From positions 27,825,293 through 27,889,292 of the forward strand of contig NC_081185.1 in assembly GCF_029867415.1 (NCBI RefSeq): 64,000 nt of DNA, read 5' to 3'. Positions 21,832 to 34,100 of this stretch are shown one piece after another. The notes under the pieces were generated by a model, which was not told where the DNA came from, did no database searches, and saw only the letters and a list, made by a program, of their open reading frames with translations. The stretch comes from Vicia villosa. Lineage: Eukaryota > Streptophyta > Magnoliopsida > Fabales > Fabaceae. Both the position numbers and the translations under genes were made by a program. Within the stretch, counting starts at the first letter, position 1; every line of letters starts with the position of its first letter.

Positions 21832-23815
21832 TCATTCAAAATTCCCAATTCTCTTCAGATTTTTGTAGAATGAATATTTAGTCAAAAATTTAGTGAAGAT
21901 ATCATCCAATTGGTTATGATTGTCCATAAAAGTTACTTCGACATTCTTTTGAAGAACATGATCGAAAAGAAAATGATGTTGTATGTCGATGTGTTTTATT
22001 CTTGAATGCATAACCAGATTCTTTGTCATGTTGATCGAACTTGTATTATCACATCGTAAAGGAACGCGTCCAAGATTGAGTCCATAGTCACGTAGTTATT
22101 GCTTGAGGCATAGAATCTGATCACAATAACTTCCTGCTGCAATATATTCTACTTCGGTCGTGCTAAGTGCGACACAAGCTTGTTTCTTGCAAGACCATGA
22201 TACTAATGCATTCCCATGTATGTGACATGTACTACTTGTGCTCTTGCGATCAGTTTTGCAACCTACATAATCTGAGTCAGAATAACCAACTAAGTCATAT
22301 ATACTACATTTTGGATACCATAGGCCGAAATTTGTTGTTCCTTTGAGATACTTCATGATCCATTTTACTGCAGTGAGATGTGATTCCTTTCGATTTGCTT
22401 GAAAGCATGCACAAAGACAAACACTAAACATAATGTTAGGACGACTTGCCGTCAAATACAATAATGACCTAATCATACCTCGATATTTAGTTATATCAAT
22501 TGAAACACTGAATTCATCTTGATCGATATAAGTTCCAGAACCCATTAGAGTAGACATATCTTTGCAACTATCCATATCAAAACTTTTCAACAATTCCTTG
22601 CAATACTTGGATTAGTTGATGAAGATACCATTATTTAATTGCTTAATTTTTAGCCCAATAAAATAGTTCATCTTACCCCCTCATAGACATCTTGAATTCT
22701 CCTTGCATCATCAATGAAAATTCTTCACCAAGTTCTTTGTTTGTTAAACCAAATATGATGTCGTCAACCTAGACGTGAACCGATAAAGTGTGGCCTTTTA
22801 CTTTCTTTATAAACAAACCCTTATCAACTTTACCCTTTTCAAATCATCTTTGGCATAGAAAGTTGCTAACTTGATCGTGTTATGCTCTTGGTGTTTGTTT
22901 TAAGCCATAAAGAGCTTTCTTCAACTTGAAGACACGTGAAGGATTCTTGAAGTCTTCAAAACCACGAGGTTTCTTGACATAGACTTCCTCATTGACGTAT
23001 CCATTTAAGAAAGCTCTTTGAAGTCCATTTGGAAAAGCTAAAAACTTAATGAACATGCATAAGCAAGTAATAAACGAATAGCTTCTAACCTTACAACTAG
23101 ATCGAATGTTTCTTCAAAGTCGACTTCTTCTTCTTCTTGATTATAACCTCGAGCCACCAATATAGATTTTTTTCGAACAGTTATACCATTCTCATCATGT
23201 TTATTTTTAAACACCCATCTGGTACCTATTATATGTTTATCACTTGGCCTAGGAACATGTTCCCAAACTTAATTCCTTTCAAATTGATTTAATTCCTCTT
23301 GCATAGCAATTATCCATTGGTCGTATCCTAAGGCTTCATCGATAATGAAGGGTTCTATTTGAGATGACGATGGGTTCTCCATTCTCGAGGAATATCACTC
23401 TGATTTGCATCTTGTTGTGAAAGTTCTTCCTTTTGGTGTTCTAATTGATTCATATTATTGTCTTTGGCATCTTCTTCCAATGGTATTTCTAAAATTTCAT
23501 CATCATCACAAACAACTATATCCTCTAGAGAGGTGTTTGACTTTCTTCATTAGAAGAGCTCATATGGAGTCTTTTTCAAGATTGGTCTTATAATAACCCG
23601 ATTACTTACATAACATGTCGTGCTAACCGCATCCGCCCAAAAATACGTTGGTAGACTTGAATCGCTAAGCATTGTTCTTGCCAATTATACTAAGGATCTA
23701 TTCTTTCTTTCCACCACTCCATTTTTTGTGGAGTCCTTGATGCTGAAAAATTATGGAAGATACCATGTTCTTCACAAAATTCTTCAAATGATGCATTTTA
23801 GAACTCTCCACCATG
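21832..23815 (-). pseudogene. Old Ty1/copia element: integrase tail, RT, RNase H
   Basis: On the minus strand, 23815 downward holds the rest of the integrase core (GG-x-F, then TPQ-like ASRTPQK). RT follows with FLNGYVNEEVYV (about 23010), ALYGLKQTPRA and the VDDIIFG box. A TAG at 22771-22769 replaces the first residue of YVDD. RNase H is at 22593-22096 (GYSDSDYVGCKTDRKSTS and STTEVEYIAAGS) and ends at 21832 with HHFLFDHV and IFTKFLTK. Several frameshifts and stops. This is the 3' half of an element whose 5' end is at 42.5 kb; three later insertions split it. Confidence 0.87.
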
Positions 23816-23820
23816 GTAAC

Positions 23821-25477
23821 TGTAACACGGTGGGAGAAGTGACTTTTAAAAATATGCGAATAGCAAGAGTCGCCACCGACTTTTATTTTATCCAATTAGA
23901 AAGGAAAAAAGAGCAGGAAAGACCTTTGAAAGATTTTGAGTTCGGGGGGTAGGTTATACAAAGGAAAGGTGTGAGCACCCTTTGTATCCATGGTTATCCA
24001 TGGGCTCTTAATTGCTTAGCTCACTTGTTTGTTTGAATTGTTTGAAAAGAGTGTAGTGTGTGTATAGAAAAGATTTTTTGAATAAGGACTTTAACTTGTA
24101 AATAAGTGTAGCCTTTTGGAAATTATTTTGAAAAAAGAATGAAAAAAGCATTTTGAATTTTGATTTGATTGTGAGCAAGCAGTTAAGAGCTACCTACCCT
24201 AAGATTACAATCTTTCTTGTTTTTAAGTCTTTTGTTTGAAAGGGCTATCCATACCAATTGTTAGGCACGTAGTCCTTTCATTGGATGTTTGAGTTATCGA
24301 GGACCATCGTTCGCCATAAGACTATCCATACCATATGGGAGGTAGGAAGTCTTAAGAAAGGATGGAATAGTCATTTGTAGGCAACCAGTAAGGATACCTT
24401 AGCATTCGAAAGGACGATCATCATTTATCGAGGCAACATCGAGGGACAAGATCATTTTTAATCGTAGGCAACTCGAAGGGACTATGATCTTTGGATGATG
24501 ATTTTATTCGTAGACAACAAGCTAAGGTATCCCTACATCCGAGGGACTTGACTATTTATTCGAAGGCAGCATAAGAGGAATTACCTTAAAGGTGAGTGTG
24601 TGTGCAACAAAGTGATTGATTTATTTTAATCCTAAAAATTAGCGTTATTCTATGTTATTTTTAGTCTTGCAATATAATCCTATTAGCCATACATCTAACA
24701 GTTAATATCACAGGGAAAATTAAAGGCAGAAAATAAAACCTACGCTATTACAAGTCTTCGGGGAGGGGGAATTACAAAACCAAAAACCAGGGAAAAAGGC
24801 AGAAAATAAAATGTAGAAATTAAAGGCAGGAAATAAAACCTACAACTATTACACGCCTTTGGGAGAGATACATAATTAAACCTTTGCAAAAAATAAAAAT
24901 GTGGAAAGTAAACCTAATTACTATTACAAAAATCCAAAGCAAGTATAAGAATAAAACAAGATAAACTCTAAGAAATTGAAAGGAAAATAAAAATGGTAAA
25001 AAAAACCTAAAGGATTAAAAACCTAATGGGTTAAAAACCTAATGGGTTAAAAAAACCTAATTAACTAAATTAATTATTTTGGTTAAGAAACCTAATTAAC
25101 TAAAGGTTAACCCTAGACGAATGTTAATGGACAACACCTACCTATTATACATTTTAGGGTTTTTTATAGTCTTTGGGTTAAGGCTAAACCTAATTCTAAA
25201 CTAATTATAAGCCTAAAAATTAAATCAAGGTTAAATAAAAAACCTAAAATTAATTAATATAGTTAACCTAAAAAATAATTAAACCAAAAATTAAAACCTA
25301 AAATTTTTATGTTTACCTAGGAAAATAGGGTTTATGGTCAATAGGGGAAAATTAAGATTCTACCAAGGTTATCAAGGGAAAGTAGCAAATGGGAGATAAG
25401 ATTTACACCTGCTCTCCTTTGGCCAAAGGAAGTACCTGCAAAAAAATATGATAATAATAAGAATTTGGTAATAATAT

Positions 25478-25508
<31 letters not shown>

Positions 25509-26372
25509 TAAGATAAAAAAAAGAATTGGGGTTTAGAAAATTAAATTGCTGCCAAAATTACAAATAACCTTGATTTGGTCAAACACCAAAAGGTTTTTGG
25601 CCAAATACGAATAACCTTGATTTGCCCAAAAGCCAAAAGGCTTTTGGGCAAAAAAACACTTGGGGTATCCCTTGAGGTCAAGAGATAAAGCTCCTTCCAC
25701 TTGGTCAATCCATAGGAAACTTTAGAATTCTATTCTAAAGGAGTATTGTTACTTGATTTTTTTTCTGAACTTCTGGAAAAAATTCGGAGCAAATCGAAAC
25801 AGTAGTTTCAGAATTCGGCTGATAGGCTGGAAAATTTATCACTCTGTTACAACCGAATTCGAGTGACAGAAGATTATTCGTAACAGTCAGAAATAATGGT
25901 AAAGGTTTTTTTGTTGATGGGTGTAAAATTATGAGAGTTGTTGATTGTTAGTGTATGGGAACGGAGAATTTGGTAGAGGTGAATAGTTGGTGAATGGTTA
26001 AAAATAAGGGTTGTTAGTTATTTATAAGAAAATATCATGTTAAAAGGAAAATGGGCTTGGACCTCACTAAGAGCTTAATTTATTTTAATTTCCTTATTTT
26101 GAATTATTTAAATGAATAAATCAAAACAATTGAATTAAAATATTTTAAGGGGTGATTGGATTAAAACTGTGGCCCAATAATGAATTTGCTCAATTTGGAC
26201 TTTATGCACCGACTCAAAATTTCCCAACTTTCACCAGCCATAATTTTCTCAATTTTCATTATTTGGGGATAATTTTGAATTTGTTAGAATGCTTAGGGTG
26301 TCCTCTTCAATTATTTTTGCATTTGAAGATTTTTGTCTTTAAAAATGAGAGGGAAAATTTTGGGGTATGACA
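23821..26372 (-). mobile_element. Solo LTR, Tat/Ogre-like, with 5-bp TSD
   Basis: A 2552-bp non-coding block starts TGTAACACGG and ends GGGTATGACA. It is flanked by perfect 5-bp duplications GTAAC (23816-23820 and 26373-26377) inside the copia integrase. Read on the minus strand it begins TGTCATACCCCAAAATTTT and ends with a GGTGGCGACTCT segment before CACCGTGTTACA. This matches the layout of the plus-oriented solo LTR at 43840-47293. A TATA-like TTATAAATA lies near 26019-26028 (minus). It contains (AAT)n at about 25478-25508 and short repeats of AAAAACCTAATGGGTT near 25009-25063. No PBS, no genes: a solo LTR from unequal recombination. Confidence 0.85.
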
Positions 26373-26377
26373 GTAAC

Positions 26378-27932
26378 TTCTAATTGATGCGATCTTTAAT
26401 GATTTTTCATTTTGAATTTGATTTGCATACTTTGTAAATGCGCTTAAAGCATCACTTTTCTGCACAAGAAATAAAGTCCAAGAATATCTAGAAAAATTAT
26501 CAACAATAACTAAGGCATATACATTACATCAAAAGATTCTTGTTCTTGATGGACCAAACAAGTCCATGTGCAAAAATTGAAGTGGCCTTGTTGTTGATAC
26601 CACATTCTTTGGCTTGAAAGTTGTTTTGGTTTTCTTTCCCTTTAGACAAGTATCACATAATTTATCTTTGACAAACTTTATCTTTGGTATACCTTTGACT
26701 AGATCACGTTTGGCAAATTTATTTAAATGTTCCATATTAATATGGGCTGCCCTTTTATGCCAAATCCATGAGTCATTGTTGTTTACGATGAGACATTTTA
26801 CTTTCAAAGATAAGTCATCTAAATAAATCATTAAAATATTGTTAATTCTTTTAACTATGAGTTTTACCTCATGGGTGACTTCATCTTCAATCAAACATTC
26901 ATCTTTGTGAATTTGATTTTGAACCCTTAGTTAGATTATGCTTTAGTCCTTCAACATAAACTACATCTTCAATGGATGTGAAAGGCGATACTCCAATTTT
27001 TTCAATGCCAATAATTTTTCATTTGTTTTTGTCTCCATATGTGATATATCCCCTGACTTTAAGCACTAGATTTGAAAATTTTCTTATGTCTCCCCTCATA
27101 TGCTTTGAACAACCACTATTAAGATACCACATATTTGTAGTGGTCTTCAAGAATTCCTACAAAAAAATAAGTTTTTTTAGGTACCCAACGTGCCTTGGGT
27201 CCTTCATAATTAGTTCCTTTCTTTACCCACACATAATGTACACTTGTCACTCTAAAGTTTCTTACATAGGAAGCATTAGGAGTATGACCACTTATACCAC
27301 AATAAAAACAAGTAGGAACAAAATTATTTTTATATCTAGGCACATATGATTTAATTTTAGGAAACATCTTCCTAGGATGATGACGAACTCTTTGTGTATT
27401 ATTCACTTTCTCTTTGTTGGATTGGTCACTTTTCTTGACAAAGATAGTTTTACTAGTACTTGGTTTATCGAATTTAGAATAACCAAGTCCACTTTTATCA
27501 TTGGAGTATATTTGTTGTCTAAGGACATTTTTCAATCCAATTTGTCCTTTTTCATATCTTTCAAGAACTCTTTTTAATTGGTCAATTTGAAAAGAAAGTG
27601 AATCACACTATTTGTTTCTTTTTCAACATATTGTTGTTTTCAGCTTCAAAATCCTTTTGCATGGTGTCAATCTTTTCTTCAAGAAATTAGATTTGTTTCT
27701 CTTGTGTTGATACCGTTTTAAACAAAATTTTACATTCATTAAGTAGTTCATTTATAGAACCTTGAACATCATTATCAAGATAGGGAAATTCACTACTAAC
27801 CTATTCAAATTCATCAATAGAATGGTGTGATGCCATCAATGCAAGATTTACACATTATTCGCTTTCCAAATCGGAAGATGAACTTACTCCATTATCATCC
27901 CATGCAATGTAGGCTCATTTAGGCTTTGACTC
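26378..27932 (-). pseudogene. Old Ty1/copia element: gag end, protease, integrase N-terminus
   Basis: On the minus strand, 27535-27119 holds the gag end with a Cys-rich CFYCGISGHT and the linker RWVPKKTYF seen before protease in Sirevirus-like elements. Protease is at about 27118 downward: YLNSGCSKHMRG, where DSG has become NSG. The gag-pre-integrase and zinc domain are at 26894-26529 (IWHKRAAHINMEHLNKF and CDTCLKGK) with FLHMDLFGPS, the first catalytic Asp. Multiple stops separate the pieces. Reading resumes after the solo LTR at 23815. Confidence 0.85.
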
Positions 27933-27937
27933 CTTCC

Positions 27938-29142
27938 TGTTAGAACAAGATTTGTTCTGATCAATTATCTTAGTTTTGATGATAACAATAATATGAATTT
28001 TGCTTAAGATAATATGGTACTCTAATCCAATGCAATTTCCTTTTCAGGAAATATATAAAGAGTATGCATAATTCAGCGCTCAGAAGCTTTGTCTCAAGGG
28101 TTCAGCATGCAACATCAGAACATGGTCTGGCAAGACATCAGAAGATGGTCGAAGCAGAATCAGAACATGGGTCTATGGAAGCATCAGAAGAACATGAGAT
28201 CAGAAGCACTGAAGTTCTGATGGTATCACGCACAGAAGCACTTCAAGGTCAGAAGATCAGAAGATGCTTTGCACCAAGCTGTTTGACTCTGATGATATTC
28301 AAACGTTGTATTCACAAACATCAGATCAGAAGGAAGTACATGTGGCAGGCTACGCTGACTGACAAAAGGAACGTTAGAAGCTATTAAAGGCAACGTCAGT
28401 AGACACAGCGTGAACAAGGCTCGAGGTAGTTGACAAAAGCGTATAACATTAAATGCAATGCTGTACGGAACACGCAAAGCATTAAATGCACTCAACGGTC
28501 ATCTTCTCAAGTGCCTATATATATGAAGTTCTGATGAGAAGCAAGGTTAACGATTCTGAACAAAACAACTCATATTAACTTGCTGAAACTCTGTTCTATT
28601 CAAAGCTCAGAATCTTCATCTTCATCAAAGCTCACTACATTGCTGTTGTAATATATTAGTGAGATTAAGCTTAAACGTTAAGAGAAATATCACAGTTTGT
28701 GATTATAGCTTTTAAGAAGCAATTGTAATACTCTTAGAATTGATTACATTAAGTTGTAAGGAACTAGAGTGATCGTGTGGATCAGAATACTCTAGGAAGT
28801 CTTAGAGGTTATCTAAGCAGGTTGTAACTAGAGTGATCGTGTGGATCAGAATACTCTAGAAAGTCTTAGAGGGTATCTAAGCAGTTGTTCCTGGAGTGAT
28901 CAGTGTGTGATCAGAAGACTCTGGAAGACTTAGTTGCTGACTAAGTGGAGAACCATTGTAATCCGTGCGATTAGTGGATTAAATCCTCAGTTGAGGTAAA
29001 TCATCTCTGCGGGGGTGGACTGGAGTAGTTTAGTTAACAACGAACCAGGATAAAAATAACTGTGCAATTTATTTTTATCGGTCAAGTTTTTAAAGCTACA
29101 CTTATTCAAACCCCCCCTTTCTAAGTGTTTTTCTATCCTTCA
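27938..29142 (+). repeat. Sirevirus 5' LTR
   Basis: 1205 bp, TGTTAGAACAAG...CTATCCTTCA. It carries the promoter (TATA at 28516-28524) and, downstream, a tandem duplication of about 65 bp (28761-28890) with a partial third unit to about 28950, beginning GAACTAGAGTGATCGTG. It is dense in CAGAAG/TCAGAA words. The short ORF at 28064-28387 is duplicated in both LTRs and is probably not coding. Confidence 0.95.
28516..28524 (+). promoter_or_regulatory. TATA box of Sirevirus 5' LTR
   Basis: TATATATAT preceded by GTGCC. Transcription would start about 30 bases downstream (near 28550), giving an R-U5 of roughly 590 bases. The same sequence is in the 3' LTR at 36310-36318. Confidence 0.6.
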
Positions 29143-29157
29143 ATTGGCATCAGAGCG
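29143..29157 (+). promoter_or_regulatory. Primer-binding site, initiator tRNA-Met
   Basis: ATTGGCATCAGAGC follows the LTR directly. The copia standard is TGGTATCAGAGC, complementary to the 3' end of initiator tRNA-Met. One mismatch (C for T at the fourth base of the TGG-core). Confidence 0.8.
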
Positions 29158-29228
29158 CCGGTTCTAAGGTGCAAGCACTTAACCGTGTTTAGAAAAGATT
29201 CAGGAAGAGAAAAACGCTTCAGTAAAAG

Positions 29229-31142
29229 ATGGCTGATGAAACTGCAAAGTCTACATCTACATCTGGCTCTGCTGAGCAACACAACGGTAACAATGGTTAT
29301 ACTAGACCGCCGGTATTTGATGGTGAAAACTTTGAATACTGGAAAGATAAACTGGAAAGTTACTTTCTTGGTCTAGATGGTGATCTATGGGATCTTCTGA
29401 TGGATGGTTACAAACATCCGGTAAATGCCAGTGGCGTAAAGCTGACAAGGCAAGAAATGAGCGATGATCAGAAGAAGCTTTTCAGGAATCATCATAAATG
29501 CAGAACTGTTTTGCTGAATGCTATCTCTCATGCTGAGTATGAGAAGATATCTAACAGGGAAACGGCCTATGACATATATGAGTCCTTGAAAATGACTCAT
29601 GAAGGAAATGCTCAAGTCAAGGAGACTAAAGCTCTCGCTTTAATCCAGAAGTATGAAGCCTTCAAGATGGAGGATGATGAAGACATTGAAAAGATGTTTT
29701 CAAGATTTCAAACTCTTACTGCTGGATTGAGAGTTCTTGACAAGGGATACACCAAGGCTGATCACGTAAAGAAGATCATCAGAAGCTTACCCAGAAGATG
29801 GGGTCCTATGGTGACTGCATTTAAGATTGCGAAGAATCTAAATGAAGTCTCTTTGGAAGAGCTGATCAGTGCCCTGAGGAGTCATGAAATTGAACTGGAT
29901 GAAAACGAGCCTCAAAAGAAAGGTAAGTCTATTGCATTAAAATCCAATATCAAGAAATGCACTAACGCTTTTCAGGCTAGAGAAGAAGATCCTGAAGAAT
30001 CAGAATCTGAAGAAGAAGATGAACTGTCCTTGATCTCCAGAAGGCTAAATCAACTCTGGAAGAACAAGCAAAGGAAGTTCAGAGGCGTCAGAAGTTCAAA
30101 GAAATTTGAACGTGGAGAATCTTCTGATGACAGAAGATTTGACAAGAAGAAGGTCATGTGCTATGAATGCAATGAGCCTGGACACTTCAAGAATGAATGT
30201 CCAAAACTTCAGAAGGAAAATCCCAAGAAGAAGTTTCATAAGAAGAAAGGTCTTATGGCAACCTGGGATGAGTCAGAAGATGATTCAGACTCTGAAGATG
30301 AGCAGGCTAACTGTGCGCTGATGGCGACAGAAGATGACGGATCAGAATCTACATCAGAATCAGATTCTGAAGAGGTATTTTCTGAACTTACTAGAGATGA
30401 GTTAGTTTCCAGTCTAACAGAACTTCTGGAATTCAAGTCTCAAATTAGTCTCAAATACAAAAAGCTGAAAAAGCTATTTGAATTTGAAACGAAGAAGCTT
30501 GAGTTGGAAAATTCTGAATTAAAAGAAAAAGTTTTAAAATTATCCAATAATGTTGGATCTCCTTCCAATTCAGAAAAATCCACTCCTAGTCTAAACCATA
30601 TTCTGAAAGAATATGATTTAAGTTTCAGGAAGTTCTTATCTAGAAGTATTGGCAGAAGTCAGCTAGCTTCTATGATATATGCTGTGTCTGGAAACAGTAG
30701 AGTTGGCATTGGTTTTGAGGGTGAAACCCCATACAAACTTGAACCTGTTGATAAGATGAAAATCACATACAAGCCATTGTATGATCAGTTCAAGTATGGC
30801 CACTCACATGATATTAGGCACACTTCACATGCTCAAAGTTTTCACATTACACACACTAAGAAGCATGTGACACAACCTAGGAAATATCATGAAACTCACA
30901 TTAAGAATTATCATGTTGTTCCTCCTATTGCTTACAATGTTAAACCCAAGTTCAATCAGAACTTGAGAAAATCTAACAAGAAAGGACCCAAGAAAATGTG
31001 GGTACCTAAGGATAAGATTATTCCTATTGCAGATATCCTTGGCTGCAAAAAGGACAAAGCACAACATGTCGTGGTACCTGGACTCTGGATGCTCACGACA
31101 CATGACAGGAAGAAGGTCTATGTTCCAAGACCTGGTGCTTAA
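29229..31142 (+). CDS. Sirevirus Gag
   Basis: The 637-codon frame starts at ATG 29229, 86 bases after the LTR. The N-terminal copia-gag domain begins with RPPVFDGENFEYWKDKLE (about residue 26). A central capsid-like helical region ends in LRSHEIELDENEPQKKGKS. A CCHC knuckle CYECNEPGHFKNEC lies at about residues 310-323, followed by acidic/Ser-rich and coiled-coil-like Lys/Glu segments. The last ~25 codons (after about 31060) are the wrong frame over the protease and unlikely to be native. Gag would form particles that package element RNA. It overlaps the pol frame by 116 bases. Confidence 0.9.
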   Translation: MADETAKSTSTSGSAEQHNGNNGYTRPPVFDGENFEYWKDKLESYFLGLDGDLWDLLMDGYKHPVNASGVKLTRQEMSDDQKKLFRNHHKCRTVLLNAISHAEYEKISNRETAYDIYESLKMTHEGNAQVKETKALALIQKYEAFKMEDDEDIEKMFSRFQTLTAGLRVLDKGYTKADHVKKIIRSLPRRWGPMVTAFKIAKNLNEVSLEELISALRSHEIELDENEPQKKGKSIALKSNIKKCTNAFQAREEDPEESESEEEDELSLISRRLNQLWKNKQRKFRGVRSSKKFERGESSDDRRFDKKKVMCYECNEPGHFKNECPKLQKENPKKKFHKKKGLMATWDESEDDSDSEDEQANCALMATEDDGSESTSESDSEEVFSELTRDELVSSLTELLEFKSQISLKYKKLKKLFEFETKKLELENSELKEKVLKLSNNVGSPSNSEKSTPSLNHILKEYDLSFRKFLSRSIGRSQLASMIYAVSGNSRVGIGFEGETPYKLEPVDKMKITYKPLYDQFKYGHSHDIRHTSHAQSFHITHTKKHVTQPRKYHETHIKNYHVVPPIAYNVKPKFNQNLRKSNKKGPKKMWVPKDKIIPIADILGCKKDKAQHVVVPGLWMLTTHDRKKVYVPRPGA

Positions 31143-34100
31143 GTCTGGAGGAGAAGTCAAGTTTGGAGGAGATCAGAAGGGCAAGATAATTGGCTCTGGA
31201 ACTATAAAGTCTGGTAACTCTCCTTCCATTTCAAATGTACTTCTTGTAGAAGGATTAACACATAACCTCTTATCTATCAGTCAATTGAGTGACAATGGTT
31301 ATGATATAATTTTTAATCAAAAGTCTTGCAAGGCTGTAAATCAGAAGGATGGCTCAATCCTATTTACCGGCAAGAGGAAGAACAACATTTATAAGACAAA
31401 TCTGCAAGATCTTATGAGTCAGAAGGTGACTTGTCTTATGTCTGTTTCTGAAGAGCAGTGGGTCTGGCACAGAAGATTAGGTCATGCTAGTTTGAGAAAG
31501 ATTTCTCAGATTAACAAACTGGATCTTGTCAGAGGACTCCCTAATCTGAAATTCAAATCAGATGCTCTTTGTGAAGCATGTCAGAAGGGCAAGTTCTCCA
31601 AACCTGCATTCAAGTCCAAGAATGTTGTTTCTACCTCAAGGCCATTAGAACTCTTGCACATTGATCTGTTTGTCCCAGTCAAAACAGCATCTGTCAGAGG
31701 GAAGAAATATGGATTAGTCATCGTAGATGATTATAGCCGCTGGACATGGGTAAAATTCTTGAAACACAAGGATGAGTCTCATTCAGTGTTCTTTGATTTC
31801 TGTATTCAGATTCAATCTGAAAAAGAGTGTAAAATCATAAAGGTTAGAAGTGATCATGGTGGTGAATTTGAGAACAGATTCTTTGAAGAGTTCTTCAAAG
31901 AAAATGGTATTGCCCATGATTTCTCTTGTCCTAGAACTCCACAGCAAAATGGAGTTGTAGAACGAAAGAATAGGACTCTGCAAGAAATGGCCAGAACCAT
32001 GATCAATGAAACCAATACGGCTAAGCATTTCTGGGCAGAAGCAATAAACACTGCATGCTATATTCAGAATAGAATCTCTATCAGACCTATTCTAAATAAG
32101 ACTCCTTATGAATTGTGGAAGAATATAAAGCCCAACATTTCATATTTCCATCCTTTTGGATGTGTATGCTTTATTCTGAACACTAAAGATCATCTTGGTA
32201 AGTTTGATTCCAAAGCACAAAAATGTTTCCTTCTTGGATATTCTGAACGCTCAAAAGGCTACAGAGTATACAATACTGAAACATTGATTGTAGAAGAATC
32301 AATCAATATCAGGTTTGATGATAAGCTTGGTTCTGAAAAACCAAAGCAGTTTGATAATTTTGCAGATTGTGATATTGATGTATCAGAAGTTGTTGAGCCA
32401 AGAAGCAACGCATCAGAAGCAGAGCTTCTCAGAAGCAAAGAATCTGAAGATCAAGTATCAGCTTCTCTGGAGAATCTAAGCATTTCTGAAGAACCATCTG
32501 TCAGAAGATCATCCAGACTCATCTCTGGTCATTCAGAAGATGTCATTCTTGGAAAGAAGGATGATCCAATCAGAACAAGAGCATTCCTTAAGAACAATGC
32601 AGACTGTCAATTAGGTCTTGTATCTTTGATCGAGCCAACTTCTGTTGATCATGCTCTAGAAGATCCAGACTGGATAATTGCTATGCAAGAAGAACTGAAT
32701 CAGTTTACAAGGAATGATGTTTGGGATCTTGTTCCTAGACCAGATGGATTCAATATAATCGGTACAAAATGGGTCTTCAGAAACAAGCTCAGTGAGAAAG
32801 GTGAAGTGGTAAGGAACAAAGCCAGACTGGTGGCTCAGGGTTATAGTCAGCAAGAAGGGATTGACTATACAGAAACCTTTGCACCAGTGGCCAGGTTAGA
32901 ATCTATTCGTCTATTAATTTCATTTGCCACTAAACATAACATCACTCTCTATCAGATGGATGTTAAGAGTGCCTTCTTAAATGGTTATATAGATGAAGAA
33001 GTTTATGTCCATCAACCTCCTGGTTTTGAAGACTCCATGTCTCCTAATCATGTTTTTAAACTAAAGAAATCGTTGTACGGATTGAAACAAGCTCCCAGAG
33101 CTTGGTATGAACGCTTAAGTTCTTTCCTTCTGGATAATGGTTTCACTAGAGGAAAAGTGGACACTACTCTCTTTTGTAAAACCTTTAAAAGGGATATTTT
33201 AATTTGTCAAATATATGTAGATGATATTATTTTTGGAACATCTAATGCTACACTTGGAAAGGAGTTTGCTGAGTCTATGCAGGCTGAGTTTGAAATGAGC
33301 ATGATGGGAGAACTCAAGTATTTCCTTGGAATACAAATAAATCAAACATCAGAAGGAACGTATGTTCACCAAACCAAGTATGTGAAGGAACTTCTGAAGA
33401 AGTTTAATCTTCTAGACTGCAAAGAAGCCAAAACTCCTATGCATCCAACATGCATCCTAGGTAAGGATGAGGTAAGTAAGAAGGTAGATCAGAAGTTATA
33501 CAGAGGTATGATTGGATCTCTTCTATATTTGACTGCTTCTAGACCTGACATTCTGTTCAGTGTTTGTTTGTGTGCTAGATTCCAATCAGATCCTAGAGAA
33601 TCTCATTTAACTGCTGTTAAGAGAATTCTAAGGTATCTGAAAGGTACTACTAATGTTGGCTTAGTTTACAGAAAATCTAAAGAATACAACTTAGTAGGAT
33701 TCTGCGATGCTGACTATGCTGGAGACAGAATTGAAAGAAAGAGTACTTCAGGAAGTTGCCAATTTCTTGGAAGTCATTTGATCTCCTGGTATAGCAAGAA
33801 GCAAGCAACTATTGCTCTATCAACAACAGAAGCAGAATATGTCGCTGCTGCTGGTTGCAGTACACAGATGCTCTGGATGAAGAGTCAGCTAGAAGATTAT
33901 CAGATATATGAGAGTAACATTCCTATATTCTGTGATAATACTTCTGCTATATGTTTATCTAAGAATCCTATTCTTCATTCAAAAGCTAAACATATTGAGA
34001 TTAAACATCATTTCATAAGGGACTATGTTCAGAAGGGTGTTATATCTTTAAACTTTGTGGATACAGACCATCAATGGGCTGATATCTTTACCAAACCCCT

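Noticed and set aside
28064..28387. 107-codon ORF present in both Sirevirus LTRs
   Set aside because: It lies in LTR promoter sequence upstream of the TATA box, is dominated by CAGAAG-type repeats and is duplicated only because LTRs are copies. No protein family recognised.
31060..31142. Native C-terminus of Sirevirus Gag
   Set aside because: These codons are the off-frame reading of the protease active-site region, which is clearly coded in the other phase.
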